Source: Pseudarthrobacter siccitolerans (lineage in GTDB: Bacteria; Actinomycetota; Actinomycetes; Actinomycetales; Micrococcaceae). From it: DNA of 64,000 bases. The stretch covers positions 1,612,001 to 1,676,000 of the forward strand of contig NZ_JAUSXB010000001.1 in NCBI RefSeq assembly GCF_030823375.1, in the 5' to 3' direction. Shown piece by piece: positions 1 through 8,768 of the stretch. The notes below the pieces were generated by a model. The model saw only the letters and a program-made list of their open reading frames with translations, made no database searches and was not told the DNA's origin. The translations under genes and the position numbers were made by a program. Position 1 is the stretch's first letter, and each line of letters begins with the position of its first letter.

Positions 1-83
1 TCCACGACCGTGACCGGTACCGGGAGCTCGCGGGCTCAGATGCGACTGACGGGTTCTTCCCTCCATGGCGTCGGCCCCACTGA
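1..83 (+). CDS. C-terminal end of an unidentified protein (partial)
   Basis: The reading frame entering from the left edge stays open to a TGA at 81-83. It encodes about 26 charged, plausible residues beginning HDRDRYRELAG. The next gene starts 78 bases downstream on the same strand. The piece is too short to assign a family, and a chance open frame is possible. Confidence 0.3.
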   Translation, partial: HDRDRYRELAGSDATDGFFPPWRRPH

Positions 84-161
84 AAATGGTCCACCCGTCT
101 GTGTTGCCGCAGGAGTAGGCTTGCGTGCGCCACGTCCAGCGCCTGGAGTCGGAAGGACTTC

Positions 162-1127
162 ATGTCCACGAACAGGATTCACACCAGGATTCCGCTCAGT
201 CGTCGCGCCATCTACGCTGTTGGTGTGCGGGCGCTCGGACCTGTTTACTCGCGGGCAGGGTCCGCATACCTCGCTGGACGTGAGCGGCCCGCGGCGCTCG
301 CCATTGCCGGGCGCCTCGTGGCCGCCGGGTCGGAGGTGACGCTGGGTTACTGGCCGCGCCAAGGTGAGTCGTCCGCGGAGGTGACCGCAGAGGAGTTCGC
401 CACGCTCGATGCCCTTGGGCAATCCGGCGCCTATGGAAATGGTGCCGCCGTGTCCCTGAAGGCGGCACGTGTCGGGTTCGACGCGGACGTGGTCCGCCGC
501 CTGGCGGTGCTGGCTGCGGAACGGCATGTCAGGTTAGTCTTCGATGCTCATTCGCCTGCCGAGGCCGACCGGACCCTGGATTTGGCCCGCATGGCTCATA
601 GCGAGGGAGCCTCCGTCGGAGTGGCCCTGCCCACGCGCTGGCGGCGGAGCGCCGAGGACGCGGTCATGGCGTCCGAATGCGGTCTCTCGGTTCGTGTGGT
701 TAAGGGGCAGTGGCCGGACGCCGTGGCCCGCAACAGGTTGAGCGTTGAGGATACACTGCGCTCATCTTTTCTCGGTTTGGTCGAACGACTTGTAAGACTC
801 GACGTGCGCTTCGCCGTGGCGACCCACGACGTCGTCCTGCTGGAGCACACGCTCAAGCGCGCCGCCGCTTTAGGGAGCCCACCTGAGGTGGAACTGCTTC
901 TGGGCATGCCCATCCGGCGGGCGCTGGAGGTCGCTCGTCGAGCTGGTGCATCGACGAGGTTCTACGTCAGTTTCGGCTACCCGGGATTGCCGTACCCGTT
1001 CCGGTCCATCCTCCTGCGACCGCGGCTGGCGTGGCTGCTCACACAGGGGGTCGTCCTCGGGGGACGCAACCAGGTAATTCAGCAGCGTGCTGCGCTCGGG
1101 CCACAAACCACGGGAAATGAAGATTAG
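162..1127 (+). CDS. Proline dehydrogenase-like protein
   Basis: This 321-residue protein resembles the beta/alpha-barrel of FAD-dependent proline dehydrogenases, which oxidise L-proline to pyrroline-5-carboxylate. Visible family segments are RVVKGQW near residue 180, FAVATHD near 218 and YVSFGYPGLPYPFR near 268, the last matching the barrel-end region that carries the Arg pair binding the substrate carboxylate. The ATG at 162 has GGAAGG eight bases upstream. No P5C dehydrogenase lies beside it, so it may be a divergent paralogue rather than the main proline catabolic enzyme. It ends tail to tail with the glycosyltransferase gene, the two stop codons overlapping at 1124-1127. Family membership is fairly sure; the substrate is inferred. 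Confidence 0.72.
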   Translation: MSTNRIHTRIPLSRRAIYAVGVRALGPVYSRAGSAYLAGRERPAALAIAGRLVAAGSEVTLGYWPRQGESSAEVTAEEFATLDALGQSGAYGNGAAVSLKAARVGFDADVVRRLAVLAAERHVRLVFDAHSPAEADRTLDLARMAHSEGASVGVALPTRWRRSAEDAVMASECGLSVRVVKGQWPDAVARNRLSVEDTLRSSFLGLVERLVRLDVRFAVATHDVVLLEHTLKRAAALGSPPEVELLLGMPIRRALEVARRAGASTRFYVSFGYPGLPYPFRSILLRPRLAWLLTQGVVLGGRNQVIQQRAALGPQTTGNED

Positions 1128-2368
1128 CGGTCAGGCACGTCGTTCCTGGCTGCCCTCTCAAGAATCTGATGCATGGCTTCCAGTCCAGCCTTCATTGACA
1201 GGCGGGAGTCGTAATAGTTCCGTGCTGCCGCTGCCATGGTTTGCTTCTCATGGCGGCCGGCAGCAACAGCCTGACGGCATGCCGCCGCTAAAGCTTGAGG
1301 GTTCTCGGGCGCACTGACCCAGCCAAAGCCGCCTTCCACGCACATTGCAGCCACATCACCGAGGACCGTTGTGATAATAGGGACACCCGCCGCTAATGAC
1401 TCTCCAACTTTTGAGGGGATCGTCCCACGAAACACGGGCCTGTCCAGCAGTGTTACAAGCTGGAAATCGGCGGCGGCATAAACAGCGGCCATGTCGGCGA
1501 ACGGAACCCTGCCAAGAAAAGTGACGTTGTCTACGGACAGGGAATTGGCCAACGCCTGCACCTCATCCAAAGAAGCGCCGTCACCAACGATGATAAAATC
1601 CATACCGGATTCAACGCCCAGTGACGCAGCAGCGGTGACGATGGTTTCAACGTCCTGCATCTTGCCGACATTACCTGCGTAGGCTATGAGCCAACGGTCA
1701 GGCGAAGACACACGGTTGCGGAACTCGGCAACCTCAGCAGGATCAGGCGCTGAGCGCTCAGCACCCCAGTTATACAAAACTGAAACAGCGCGGGGTGGCA
1801 CTCCCCGCTGTTGGAGAGTCGAAGCCATGGAGGGCGCGATCGCTACAATGTGCGCAGCGTTTCCATAGACGACTTTCAGCAAAGCGTGGAGCACTACGTT
1901 CACTGGCTTGCGAAGGAACGCCGGCTTGACCATCCCAGAGTCGAGCACCGATTCAGGCCATAAATCCTGAATGTGCAGGACATAGGGAATACGGTGCACC
2001 CACCGAAGGTACAGCACGGTTGCACAAACGCTCATGGGAGTCGCGTACACGTAAATGATTTGGCGGTCGCGAAACCAGCGTGCATGCAGCAAGGACATGC
2101 TGGCGAACGTCACAAATGACACCATCCGGCGCAATCCGCTCGTGTCATGACTTACATATTGTGGAACTCGCAAAGTCCGAAAGCCGGGGCCATCATCCAG
2201 CTGCCTCCAGCGCTGGCGATACCCGGGATAAACCTTGCCGGCAGGGTAGTTTGGAAATCCCGTCAATACTTTTACATCATGGCCCTCGGCACCGAAATAT
2301 TGCGCCAGCGACGTGGGAATTAGAGCCGGCTCAGGGTGGAACCACTGGGTCAAAATACCTATCTTCAT
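1124..2368 (-). CDS. WbuB-like GT4 glycosyltransferase
   Basis: A 414-residue cytosolic GT4 enzyme. The start MKIGILTQWFHPEP and the segment FPNYPAGKVYPGY are typical of the WbuB/WcaI group. The C-terminal donor-binding region carries PSKVGESLAAGVPI. The ATG at 2368 has AGGAGG seven bases upstream, so an upstream in-frame start was rejected. It is the last gene of the leftward EPS operon. WbuB proteins travel with the fnl/cap genes for UDP-L-FucNAc, which are present here, so transfer of N-acetyl-L-fucosamine is a reasonable inference. The acceptor is unknown. Confidence 0.85.
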   Translation of the reverse strand: MKIGILTQWFHPEPALIPTSLAQYFGAEGHDVKVLTGFPNYPAGKVYPGYRQRWRQLDDGPGFRTLRVPQYVSHDTSGLRRMVSFVTFASMSLLHARWFRDRQIIYVYATPMSVCATVLYLRWVHRIPYVLHIQDLWPESVLDSGMVKPAFLRKPVNVVLHALLKVVYGNAAHIVAIAPSMASTLQQRGVPPRAVSVLYNWGAERSAPDPAEVAEFRNRVSSPDRWLIAYAGNVGKMQDVETIVTAAASLGVESGMDFIIVGDGASLDEVQALANSLSVDNVTFLGRVPFADMAAVYAAADFQLVTLLDRPVFRGTIPSKVGESLAAGVPIITTVLGDVAAMCVEGGFGWVSAPENPQALAAACRQAVAAGRHEKQTMAAAARNYYDSRLSMKAGLEAMHQILERAARNDVPDR

Positions 2369-2438
2369 CGAGACCTCCTCCGCCTGAATAATCATCGCTC
2401 TAAATAACGAATGGCCGCTGGGATGGCGGCCAAATCAT

Positions 2439-3077
2439 TTACCCGGCATCGCGCTTGGGGCCAAAGTCATCAACCTCTGCAGGAGATAGTGTCTCTACAA
2501 CGCCGTCGGCCCGAAGGACTTTGAAAGCAGTGGCAATGAGGATTCCGAGGTCCAACAGAGGGCCTGCATTGGAAACGTATTCCAGGTCCTTCTCAATACG
2601 GAGACTCCACGGCGCTTCAGCGCGGTAGGCTAGCTGAGCCAATCCCGTGAGCCCCTGGGGCACCAATACCCGTTGAGCCTGCTCCGCGGTATAGCGTGCG
2701 TACTGCTCGGGCAGCGCCGGACGGGGCCCCACGAAGCTCATGTCCCCGCGAACTATGTTCACCAGTTGGGGAAGCTCATCCAAACTGTACCGGCGCAATT
2801 TCTCGCCCAGCGGCGGCACGAGATTCAGGTCTGCAGGAATGCATCCGCCACCGATTTCTTCCGCATCGTTGACCAGGGTGCGGAATTTGAGGATCCAAAA
2901 AACTCTGCCGTACTGGCCCACCCGTTGTTGCCGAAACAGAATCGGCCGCCCCATCAGCACCGCTATAAGAATCGCGATCAATGCGAAGATCGGCGAGAGA
3001 ACAACAAGCAGCAAGGCCGCTACAGCCTTCTCCAGGACGGCGCGTTTCGCCAAGTAAGTTCGAGCATCATGATCCAT
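2439..3077 (-). CDS. Undecaprenyl-phosphate sugar phosphotransferase
   Basis: A 212-residue bacterial sugar transferase corresponding to the C-terminal catalytic part of WcaJ/WbaP enzymes. It transfers a sugar-1-phosphate from a UDP-sugar to undecaprenyl phosphate at the inner membrane. A hydrophobic helix spans about residues 18-42. The basic FRQQRVGQ and LKFRTL segments and the catalytic Asp-Glu in SLDELPQL follow, then FVGPRPALPEQY. It lies between capF and the WbuB-like gene on the same strand. It is one of two such initiators in locus I; the pglC-like gene at 16.2 kb is the other. The sugar it uses cannot be read from the sequence. Confidence 0.88.
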   Translation of the reverse strand: MDHDARTYLAKRAVLEKAVAALLLVVLSPIFALIAILIAVLMGRPILFRQQRVGQYGRVFWILKFRTLVNDAEEIGGGCIPADLNLVPPLGEKLRRYSLDELPQLVNIVRGDMSFVGPRPALPEQYARYTAEQAQRVLVPQGLTGLAQLAYRAEAPWSLRIEKDLEYVSNAGPLLDLGILIATAFKVLRADGVVETLSPAEVDDFGPKRDAG

Positions 3078-3185
3078 CCTTATTTACGTCCTGAATGCCG
3101 GAAGGATCGCACTACCAGAAGTGCACGAAAGCATGCCATACAGTATGTCCTCCTCGAGATTGGATCGACAGACACGATAGTTCTC

Positions 3186-4283
3186 CTAAACGAAACTCGA
3201 AAACGTATCCGGTCGCTTGGGATCATAAAGGTCGTTTGTCCAGAACATCGTAGATAGGTCAGTGCTACCAGTGTTCTTAATATTGTGCGTCCAAAGCGTT
3301 GGCATGTCTATCGCCACAGGTTCTGAACCATGCACTGCGAAACGGAGAACGCTGTGACTGAACAGACATCGCATCGCGATTTCTGCCTCACCGGACAGTA
3401 CAACAAATCTTTCAACCTTCCTGCGGTGGAAGTGCTGGCCGCGGGTGAAGCCGGAGACGGTCGTTGAAAAAGACGTTTGTCCCTCTCCGCCCTGGGAGCG
3501 GCACACTTCGAAGAAACTGCCTCTGGCATCCGTACGTCTGTCCAAAGCAAATGGCAGTTTCCGGGGCTGCTGCAATCGAAAAGATCGATAGGTATTAAAC
3601 AGCCCCAAGTCGAAGTTCGATTCCAGCGCCGGGATATCTCCTTTGCGATATATATATGCGATGTCTTGAAGCTGAGCCAGAACGGCTGAGACCGTCCGCG
3701 AGACCGTGAAGGACTTCATATCCTCCATTGGAACGATCCCAAGGAGGATATCAGCGGCATCTTGTGCATGCAGAAGAACCAGGTCCCTGTCATCCAGTAT
3801 TTCGGCGCTCTGTTCCGCGCTAAGCAAATGGCAGAAAGTTGCCACCACGGAGTTATAAAACGGCCGCCCGTGTTCGCCGAATAGGTTGGGAAGTAAAACG
3901 TCGGTGAAGCTCGCGCCAACAGATTCAGCTGCGGCCCGCAGGATGACCGCCGCCTCCGCCTTTGACTGCCCGTAAACAGAAGAGTTGCCGGCCTGCACGG
4001 AGTTGGCGTACACGATATGCGACGGCGGAGAGGGAACGCAACACAAAATATCGGCCAGTTGCGTTGCAAACTCGAGGTTCCCATCATGGACCTCTCGATC
4101 TGAACCGCGATTCACGCCAGCGAGATGAATGAGGCGGTCGCTCCCGCCCACGACAGCCATAGCCCGTTGCCGATGGAGTTTCGAGCCCAAGCCGATCGGC
4201 TCGAGCCCATACCCCATACTGAGGGCAGCCGCGCGAGTGTGCAAGCCAAGGAAACCACCCGCCCCCGTGAGTGCGATCTTCAT
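3186..4283 (-). CDS. capF: CapF/FnlB bifunctional epimerase-reductase of UDP-L-FucNAc synthesis
   Basis: 365 residues with two domains. The N-terminal short-chain dehydrogenase domain starts with the Rossmann loop LTGAGGFLGLHT. The C-terminal cupin, from about residue 260, carries metal-ligand motifs around FTRGQHFHRRKVERF and THNIKN. CapF converts the CapE product to UDP-N-acetyl-6-deoxy-L-talosamine by C3 epimerisation in the cupin and C4 reduction in the SDR domain; CapG then gives UDP-L-FucNAc. The start codon overlaps the capE stop by four bases, so the pair is translationally coupled. Length and domain order fit the family. About 108 bases separate it from the next gene. Confidence 0.88.
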   Translation of the reverse strand: MKIALTGAGGFLGLHTRAAALSMGYGLEPIGLGSKLHRQRAMAVVGGSDRLIHLAGVNRGSDREVHDGNLEFATQLADILCCVPSPPSHIVYANSVQAGNSSVYGQSKAEAAVILRAAAESVGASFTDVLLPNLFGEHGRPFYNSVVATFCHLLSAEQSAEILDDRDLVLLHAQDAADILLGIVPMEDMKSFTVSRTVSAVLAQLQDIAYIYRKGDIPALESNFDLGLFNTYRSFRLQQPRKLPFALDRRTDARGSFFEVCRSQGGEGQTSFSTTVSGFTRGQHFHRRKVERFVVLSGEAEIAMRCLFSHSVLRFAVHGSEPVAIDMPTLWTHNIKNTGSTDLSTMFWTNDLYDPKRPDTFSSFV

Positions 4284-5365
4284 AAGAGCGAATCGATGCG
4301 GGAGGTTTTCCCTGCCAGTGCCAGTTCCCTTCGTACTTCAGGGAGGGTAAGCAGCAACTCCTCGATTTGGTTAACGGTCAACCGCTCAACTGTATGCGAG
4401 TCGTAGTCAGAATAGAAGGCTTGCGCGATGTCACCTGAATCAAAGTACTTGCTGTAATTCATGTCCCGCTTGTCAGCCGGCACCTTGAAGTAATCGCCCA
4501 TGTCCTGCGCCCTCGTGAGCTCTTCCCGAGTAGCCAACGCTTCCGAGAGCTTTTCAGCGTGGCGTGTACCGATAACCTCAACGTCACTTTCCGAAGCGAA
4601 CAAATTTGCGACTGCCTGAGCCAGGTCAGCTATTGTGGAGGCGGGCGCCTTTTTGACAAAGAGGTCACCTTGTTGGGCATGTGTAAAAGCGAATTCAACG
4701 AGACTGACAGAGTCGGCAAGCGACATCAGAAACCGCGTCATCTTGGGGTTGGTAACGGTTAGCGGCTTACCCGCCTTAAGTTGGTCTATGAATAGCGGTA
4801 TTACTGAGCCGCGGGAGTACATAACATTTCCGTACCGCACGCAGGAGACGATGGTCCCGGCGTCCGGATTATTCAATCCATGAGACTGCGCGACTTTTTC
4901 CATCATTGCTTTACTCATCCCCATCGCATTGACAGGATAAACCGCCTTGTCCGTACTCAGGCATACAACCGACGCTATGCCGTTCTTTTCGGCGGCGCGA
5001 ACGACATTCTCGCTGCCGGTTATATTTGTTCTAACAGCTTCCATTGGGAAAAACTCGCAGGAGGGAACCTGCTTCAACGCGGCTGCATGAAACAGGTAAT
5101 CGGCGGACTTAGTGGCGCGGTCTACGCTGTCAAAGTCACGCACATCGCCGACATAGAACTTCAGCCGCGAATCAGGCAACTCATGCCGCATGGCGTCTTG
5201 TTTTGCCTCGTCACGGCTCAGGATTCGGACCTGCTCAGCTCCGTTCTCAAGCAGCTTCTTTGCAACTGTATGGCCAAATGAACCTGTTCCACCAGTAATT
5301 ACAATCCGTTTTCCAGCGTATGGAGAGTTATCCACAGTAGGGCCTTCCGTTTCCAGTGTGAGCAT
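4280..5365 (-). CDS. capE: CapE/FnlA UDP-GlcNAc 4,6-dehydratase/5-epimerase
   Basis: A 361-residue extended SDR that starts UDP-L-FucNAc synthesis by 4,6-dehydration and C5 epimerisation of UDP-GlcNAc. The NADP loop is ITGGTGSFGHTV near residue 20. The active-site segment STDKAVYPVNAMGMSK has Met in place of the usual SDR tyrosine, as expected for this inverting dehydratase group. I chose the ATG at 5365; an in-frame TTG nine codons upstream would overlap pglE and has no ribosome site. It sits eight bases after pglE and overlaps capF by four bases, within one leftward operon. Confidence 0.88.
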   Translation of the reverse strand: MLTLETEGPTVDNSPYAGKRIVITGGTGSFGHTVAKKLLENGAEQVRILSRDEAKQDAMRHELPDSRLKFYVGDVRDFDSVDRATKSADYLFHAAALKQVPSCEFFPMEAVRTNITGSENVVRAAEKNGIASVVCLSTDKAVYPVNAMGMSKAMMEKVAQSHGLNNPDAGTIVSCVRYGNVMYSRGSVIPLFIDQLKAGKPLTVTNPKMTRFLMSLADSVSLVEFAFTHAQQGDLFVKKAPASTIADLAQAVANLFASESDVEVIGTRHAEKLSEALATREELTRAQDMGDYFKVPADKRDMNYSKYFDSGDIAQAFYSDYDSHTVERLTVNQIEELLLTLPEVRRELALAGKTSRIDSLL

Positions 5366-5373
5366 CAGTTTTC

Positions 5374-6498
5374 TTAAGCCAGGAATGAGCAAATTTGGCC
5401 AATAACGCGCGAAAACTCCTCGGTGGTCAAAGCAGAACCCGAGGGAAGAGCGAGACCCGTCTTGAAAAATCGCTCTGCCGTACCGTCAATAAGACATTCC
5501 GCGCCGGAGAAGACGGGTTGAAGGTGCATTGGCTTCCAGAGCGGGCGGCTCTCAATGTTCCCTGCAGCCATGTGCACGGCCAGATCTTGGGCGGTAAACC
5601 CGGCCGACCGAGGGTCCACTATCACCGAGGTCAGCCAACAATTATCCTCGTGGTCGTCACGAGCACCGAAAATCTCCACACCATCTACGGCCGCGAAAAA
5701 CTCACGATAGTTGTCGCGATGGTAACGGCGCTTGGAAAGCATCTCATCCAAGCGCAAGAGTTGCGCACGGCCCATGGCGGCCAAGAGATTGCTCATTCGG
5801 TAGTTGTAGCCAATGTCAGTGTGTTCGTAGTGGGCGACAGGCTCCCTTGCCTGGGTGGCCAGATATCGCGTGCGCGCAGCAATGGCGCCGTCTCCGGTCA
5901 GGAGCATTCCCCCGCCGGACGTTGTCATGATCTTGTTTCCGTTGAAGGACAGAATGGCTGTATCCCCGAACGAGCCGGCCGCTTTACCTTCGCGGGTGGC
6001 GCCCAATGATTCTGCCGCGTCGGCAATAACCACCATTCCGAACCGCTCGGCGATGCGGTTGATTTCACTGAAATCGCACACCTTTCCCAGCAAATCCACC
6101 GGCAGGATCGCTTTCGCTGGACGAGATTCAGCTACGAGCTTCTCTGCCGCTTCCTCCAACAAGGCCGTGCTGATGTTGCCTGAAGCATCACTGTCAATGA
6201 AGTAGGGGTGCGCTCCCGTGTAGCAGATGGCATTTGCAGTTGCTGCGAAAGTCATCGTCGAGGTCAGCACTATGTCGTCAGCGCCAATACCATGGCTTAG
6301 CAGCGCCAAATGAAGTGCCGCTGTTCCCGACGCCAGGGCCACCCCGTAGGCGGCACCTACCCTTTCTGATACTTCGACCTCAAATTCATCCACATCGGGA
6401 CCCAGCGGTGCCACCCACCCAGACCGAAGTGCATCCAGTACAAACTTTTCTTCCAAACCCCCAACGTCGGGTGATGACATGTAAATCCTGGTGCTCAT
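5374..6498 (-). CDS. pglE: PglE-type PLP aminotransferase (DegT/DnrJ/EryC1 family)
   Basis: 374 residues of the sugar aminotransferase fold. The PLP Schiff-base lysine is expected in SFNGNKIMTTSGGG near residue 187. ASGTAALHLAL and ADAAESLGA are further family segments. In the bacillosamine route this enzyme aminates UDP-4-keto-6-deoxy-GlcNAc at C4 using glutamate. Its ATG overlaps the stop of the upstream pglF-like dehydratase by four bases, which pairs the two steps. A pglD-like acetyltransferase for the next step lies at 15.6 kb. The 4-amino assignment rests on this context; some relatives act at C3. Confidence 0.84.
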   Translation of the reverse strand: MSTRIYMSSPDVGGLEEKFVLDALRSGWVAPLGPDVDEFEVEVSERVGAAYGVALASGTAALHLALLSHGIGADDIVLTSTMTFAATANAICYTGAHPYFIDSDASGNISTALLEEAAEKLVAESRPAKAILPVDLLGKVCDFSEINRIAERFGMVVIADAAESLGATREGKAAGSFGDTAILSFNGNKIMTTSGGGMLLTGDGAIAARTRYLATQAREPVAHYEHTDIGYNYRMSNLLAAMGRAQLLRLDEMLSKRRYHRDNYREFFAAVDGVEIFGARDDHEDNCWLTSVIVDPRSAGFTAQDLAVHMAAGNIESRPLWKPMHLQPVFSGAECLIDGTAERFFKTGLALPSGSALTTEEFSRVIGQICSFLA

Positions 6499-8309
6499 TG
6501 CAGGCTCTCCAAGCTCTGGGCAGCCTGCAGTCCGTTTCGCACCTGGGAGTTCGCTGGACCCCAGTGATTCAGCAGGAGCTCACTGGGGGACAAAGGTGGC
6601 ACGCCTGTATGGCTGATCTTCGGATGAATCGGGCGTTCATCTGTTTCCCCCGCCCCTACAAGTTCCTCGTGCAGCTTCTCCCCCTGGCGAAGCCCGGTGA
6701 TGGAGATGCTGATTTTGCGGCCCGACTTCGCGATCATCCGTTGGGCCACGTCCATGATTCGGACGGGTTCTCCCATGTCCAAAATCAGGGCCTCCCCTGG
6801 ACAACCGATCGCTCCTGCCTGTACAACCAGCTGGCAGGCCTCTGGAATGGTCATGAAATACCGGGTCACCTCCGGGTGGGTCAGGGTGAGCGGACCCCCC
6901 GCCTCGATTTGCAACCTGAAGGTAGGCAACATTGAGCCGCGGCTGCCGATGACGTTGCCAAACCGCACCGACAAATAGGTCTTCTTTGTATCGGCGGCAA
7001 ACCAGGCAGTAAGTCTTTCGCCCAGTCGCTTGGAGTAACCTAAAACGCTTGTTGGATTCGCTGCCTTGTCAGTGGATATGTTGACAAAAGTTTCGACATC
7101 CGCCGCCCTCGCTGCGCGCAGGACATTAAGCGTTCCAAGAACGTTGGTCTGCCAAGCTTCGTTCGGGTATTGCTCAAGCATTGGAAGATGTTTCAACGCA
7201 GCGGCGTGGAACACAACCTCAGGCCGCCGCTTTAAAAATATGTCCTGAATGGTCTTCTCATCGCGAATGTCAGCAAGTACTACTTCCTCCGTATCGAGCA
7301 GTCCGTGACCCGAAATCGAAATTTGTGTTCCTTGCAGGCCTGTCTCATCACGGTCGAGCATGATGACTTCAGCGGGCGAAAACCGCATAACTTCCCGGCA
7401 AAGCTCAGATCCTATCGATCCGCCTGCGCCTGTCACCAGGATGCGCTTGTTCGTAATGAAGCCTGCGATCGAGTCCAGCTCAGTGTCAACGGCGTGGCGG
7501 CCAATGAGGTCGGAAATTGACACGTCCCGCAAGTCATTGAGTCGGGTATGGCCTTCTAGGATGTCTGCGAGCAGGGGCAGGACCAAGAGCCGAAGACCGG
7601 CGGCATCCGCATCGTCGGAAACCTGCCGCAGTAGTTCAGCCTCTGCCCGCGCAATGGCGAAAATCAAGACTTCAGCGCCCGTGTCATGTGCTACCTGCGC
7701 CAACTGGTCGCGGCCTCCCAGCACGGGGACGCCTTCCAGATGGAAATTCCGGAGTCTGGGATCGTCGTCGATGATTCCAACAGGACGAAAAGGCGAATAC
7801 CTGTCCCTATTCATCTGCTGGATCACGTGCTGCCCCAGGTGACCTGCCCCGTACACAAGGGTGGGAGTTGCCGACTCCCCTGGACGGAGACGTCGATCGC
7901 AATATGTCCGATGTACTAGACGCGCGCCGGCCATCAGCACAAAAGCCACAAGCAGTCCGATCAAAGGGGAGCTGCGAGGAAAATCGTCAGAAGCGGGAAC
8001 CAAGAGCCTGCCAACCGTCAGAACCAGGCCAACGCTACCAACCACCAACATGAGGTTTACAGCGTCGTACCGGGAGCCATACGGGTGAAGGTAGCGGTAA
8101 AGGCCAAAGGCCCATCCCGACAGGGCCTGCAGAGTGACGGCCAGAAGCACCGCAACGGCCACCACCAAGGGGGATATCGCCGTAGCATCGAAATCCATCC
8201 GAATCAGGGTGGCGATGGGTAAGGCTATTGTCCAGATTCCGGCGTCAACAAGGTATTCTCGCCATCGAAATATTTGCCCTGGCTTTGGCCGGAGATCTGT
8301 ACGTGTCAT
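6495..8309 (-). CDS. pglF: PglF/WbpM-like membrane UDP-GlcNAc 4,6-dehydratase
   Basis: About 604 residues: an N-terminal bundle of four membrane helices, a CoA-binding-like Rossmann segment (YGAGHLGQHVI), then a catalytic SDR domain with VTGAGGSIGSEL and STDKAANPTSVLGYSK. In this family the SDR Tyr is usually Met; here the residue is Leu. It makes UDP-4-keto-6-deoxy-GlcNAc, the substrate of the overlapping aminotransferase gene. Start is uncertain: ATG at 8309 puts residue 1 just before the first membrane segment, while in-frame ATGs at 8396 and 8435 add a tail without clear homology. None has a strong ribosome site. Confidence 0.85.
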   Translation of the reverse strand: MTRTDLRPKPGQIFRWREYLVDAGIWTIALPIATLIRMDFDATAISPLVVAVAVLLAVTLQALSGWAFGLYRYLHPYGSRYDAVNLMLVVGSVGLVLTVGRLLVPASDDFPRSSPLIGLLVAFVLMAGARLVHRTYCDRRLRPGESATPTLVYGAGHLGQHVIQQMNRDRYSPFRPVGIIDDDPRLRNFHLEGVPVLGGRDQLAQVAHDTGAEVLIFAIARAEAELLRQVSDDADAAGLRLLVLPLLADILEGHTRLNDLRDVSISDLIGRHAVDTELDSIAGFITNKRILVTGAGGSIGSELCREVMRFSPAEVIMLDRDETGLQGTQISISGHGLLDTEEVVLADIRDEKTIQDIFLKRRPEVVFHAAALKHLPMLEQYPNEAWQTNVLGTLNVLRAARAADVETFVNISTDKAANPTSVLGYSKRLGERLTAWFAADTKKTYLSVRFGNVIGSRGSMLPTFRLQIEAGGPLTLTHPEVTRYFMTIPEACQLVVQAGAIGCPGEALILDMGEPVRIMDVAQRMIAKSGRKISISITGLRQGEKLHEELVGAGETDERPIHPKISHTGVPPLSPSELLLNHWGPANSQVRNGLQAAQSLESLQ

Positions 8310-8768
8310 TTGGACAGTTTTTTGGACTCGTTGTTGTGCTAATTTCACACTGCGAGCAAGATTTGGGTGCGGAACGCCGCCGAAATGTCCGGTCATGGGC
8401 TGCCATCGAGGAGAGTCGCTCGGACGGCGCTTCATACCGTCACACGCGCCAACAGAAATAGGGCTCAGCTCGTAGGTGGGTTCCCGCCTGACGGAACTAA
8501 TGTTGAAACGCTAAATCTAGTGATGGGAGGAAACCACAGTAGGGGCTACTCTATTTTTGAACATCCACTACCTGCCCTGTTACTCAAGGGGTGGCTCTCG
8601 CGTTGACAGTGGCAGAATTCCCTAGTGGGACTCCAGCACTCCGAGGCGGAACGCCGCCAGTAGGAACTCCTGCTACTCATGGCTTCTACTGGCGCGGGGA
8701 AGCGCTCATTGGTCCAGAAAAAACTGCTTGGAGCTCATTCGTCCGCCTCTGCCTGACTTCTCGAACTC
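8310..8768. other. Intergenic region, possible promoter of the pglF operon
   Basis: About 460 bases between the BY-kinase stop and the chosen pglF start. I see no supported gene. Short imperfect inverted repeats such as ggcggaacgccgcc occur near 8644. The distance suggests that the pglF-pglE-capE-capF-transferase-GT unit has its own promoter, but no clear -35/-10 pair was found. Confidence 0.3.

Noticed and set aside
10..527. Open frames on both strands near the left edge
   Set aside because: They overlap the proline dehydrogenase-like gene, which has a good start and family motifs.
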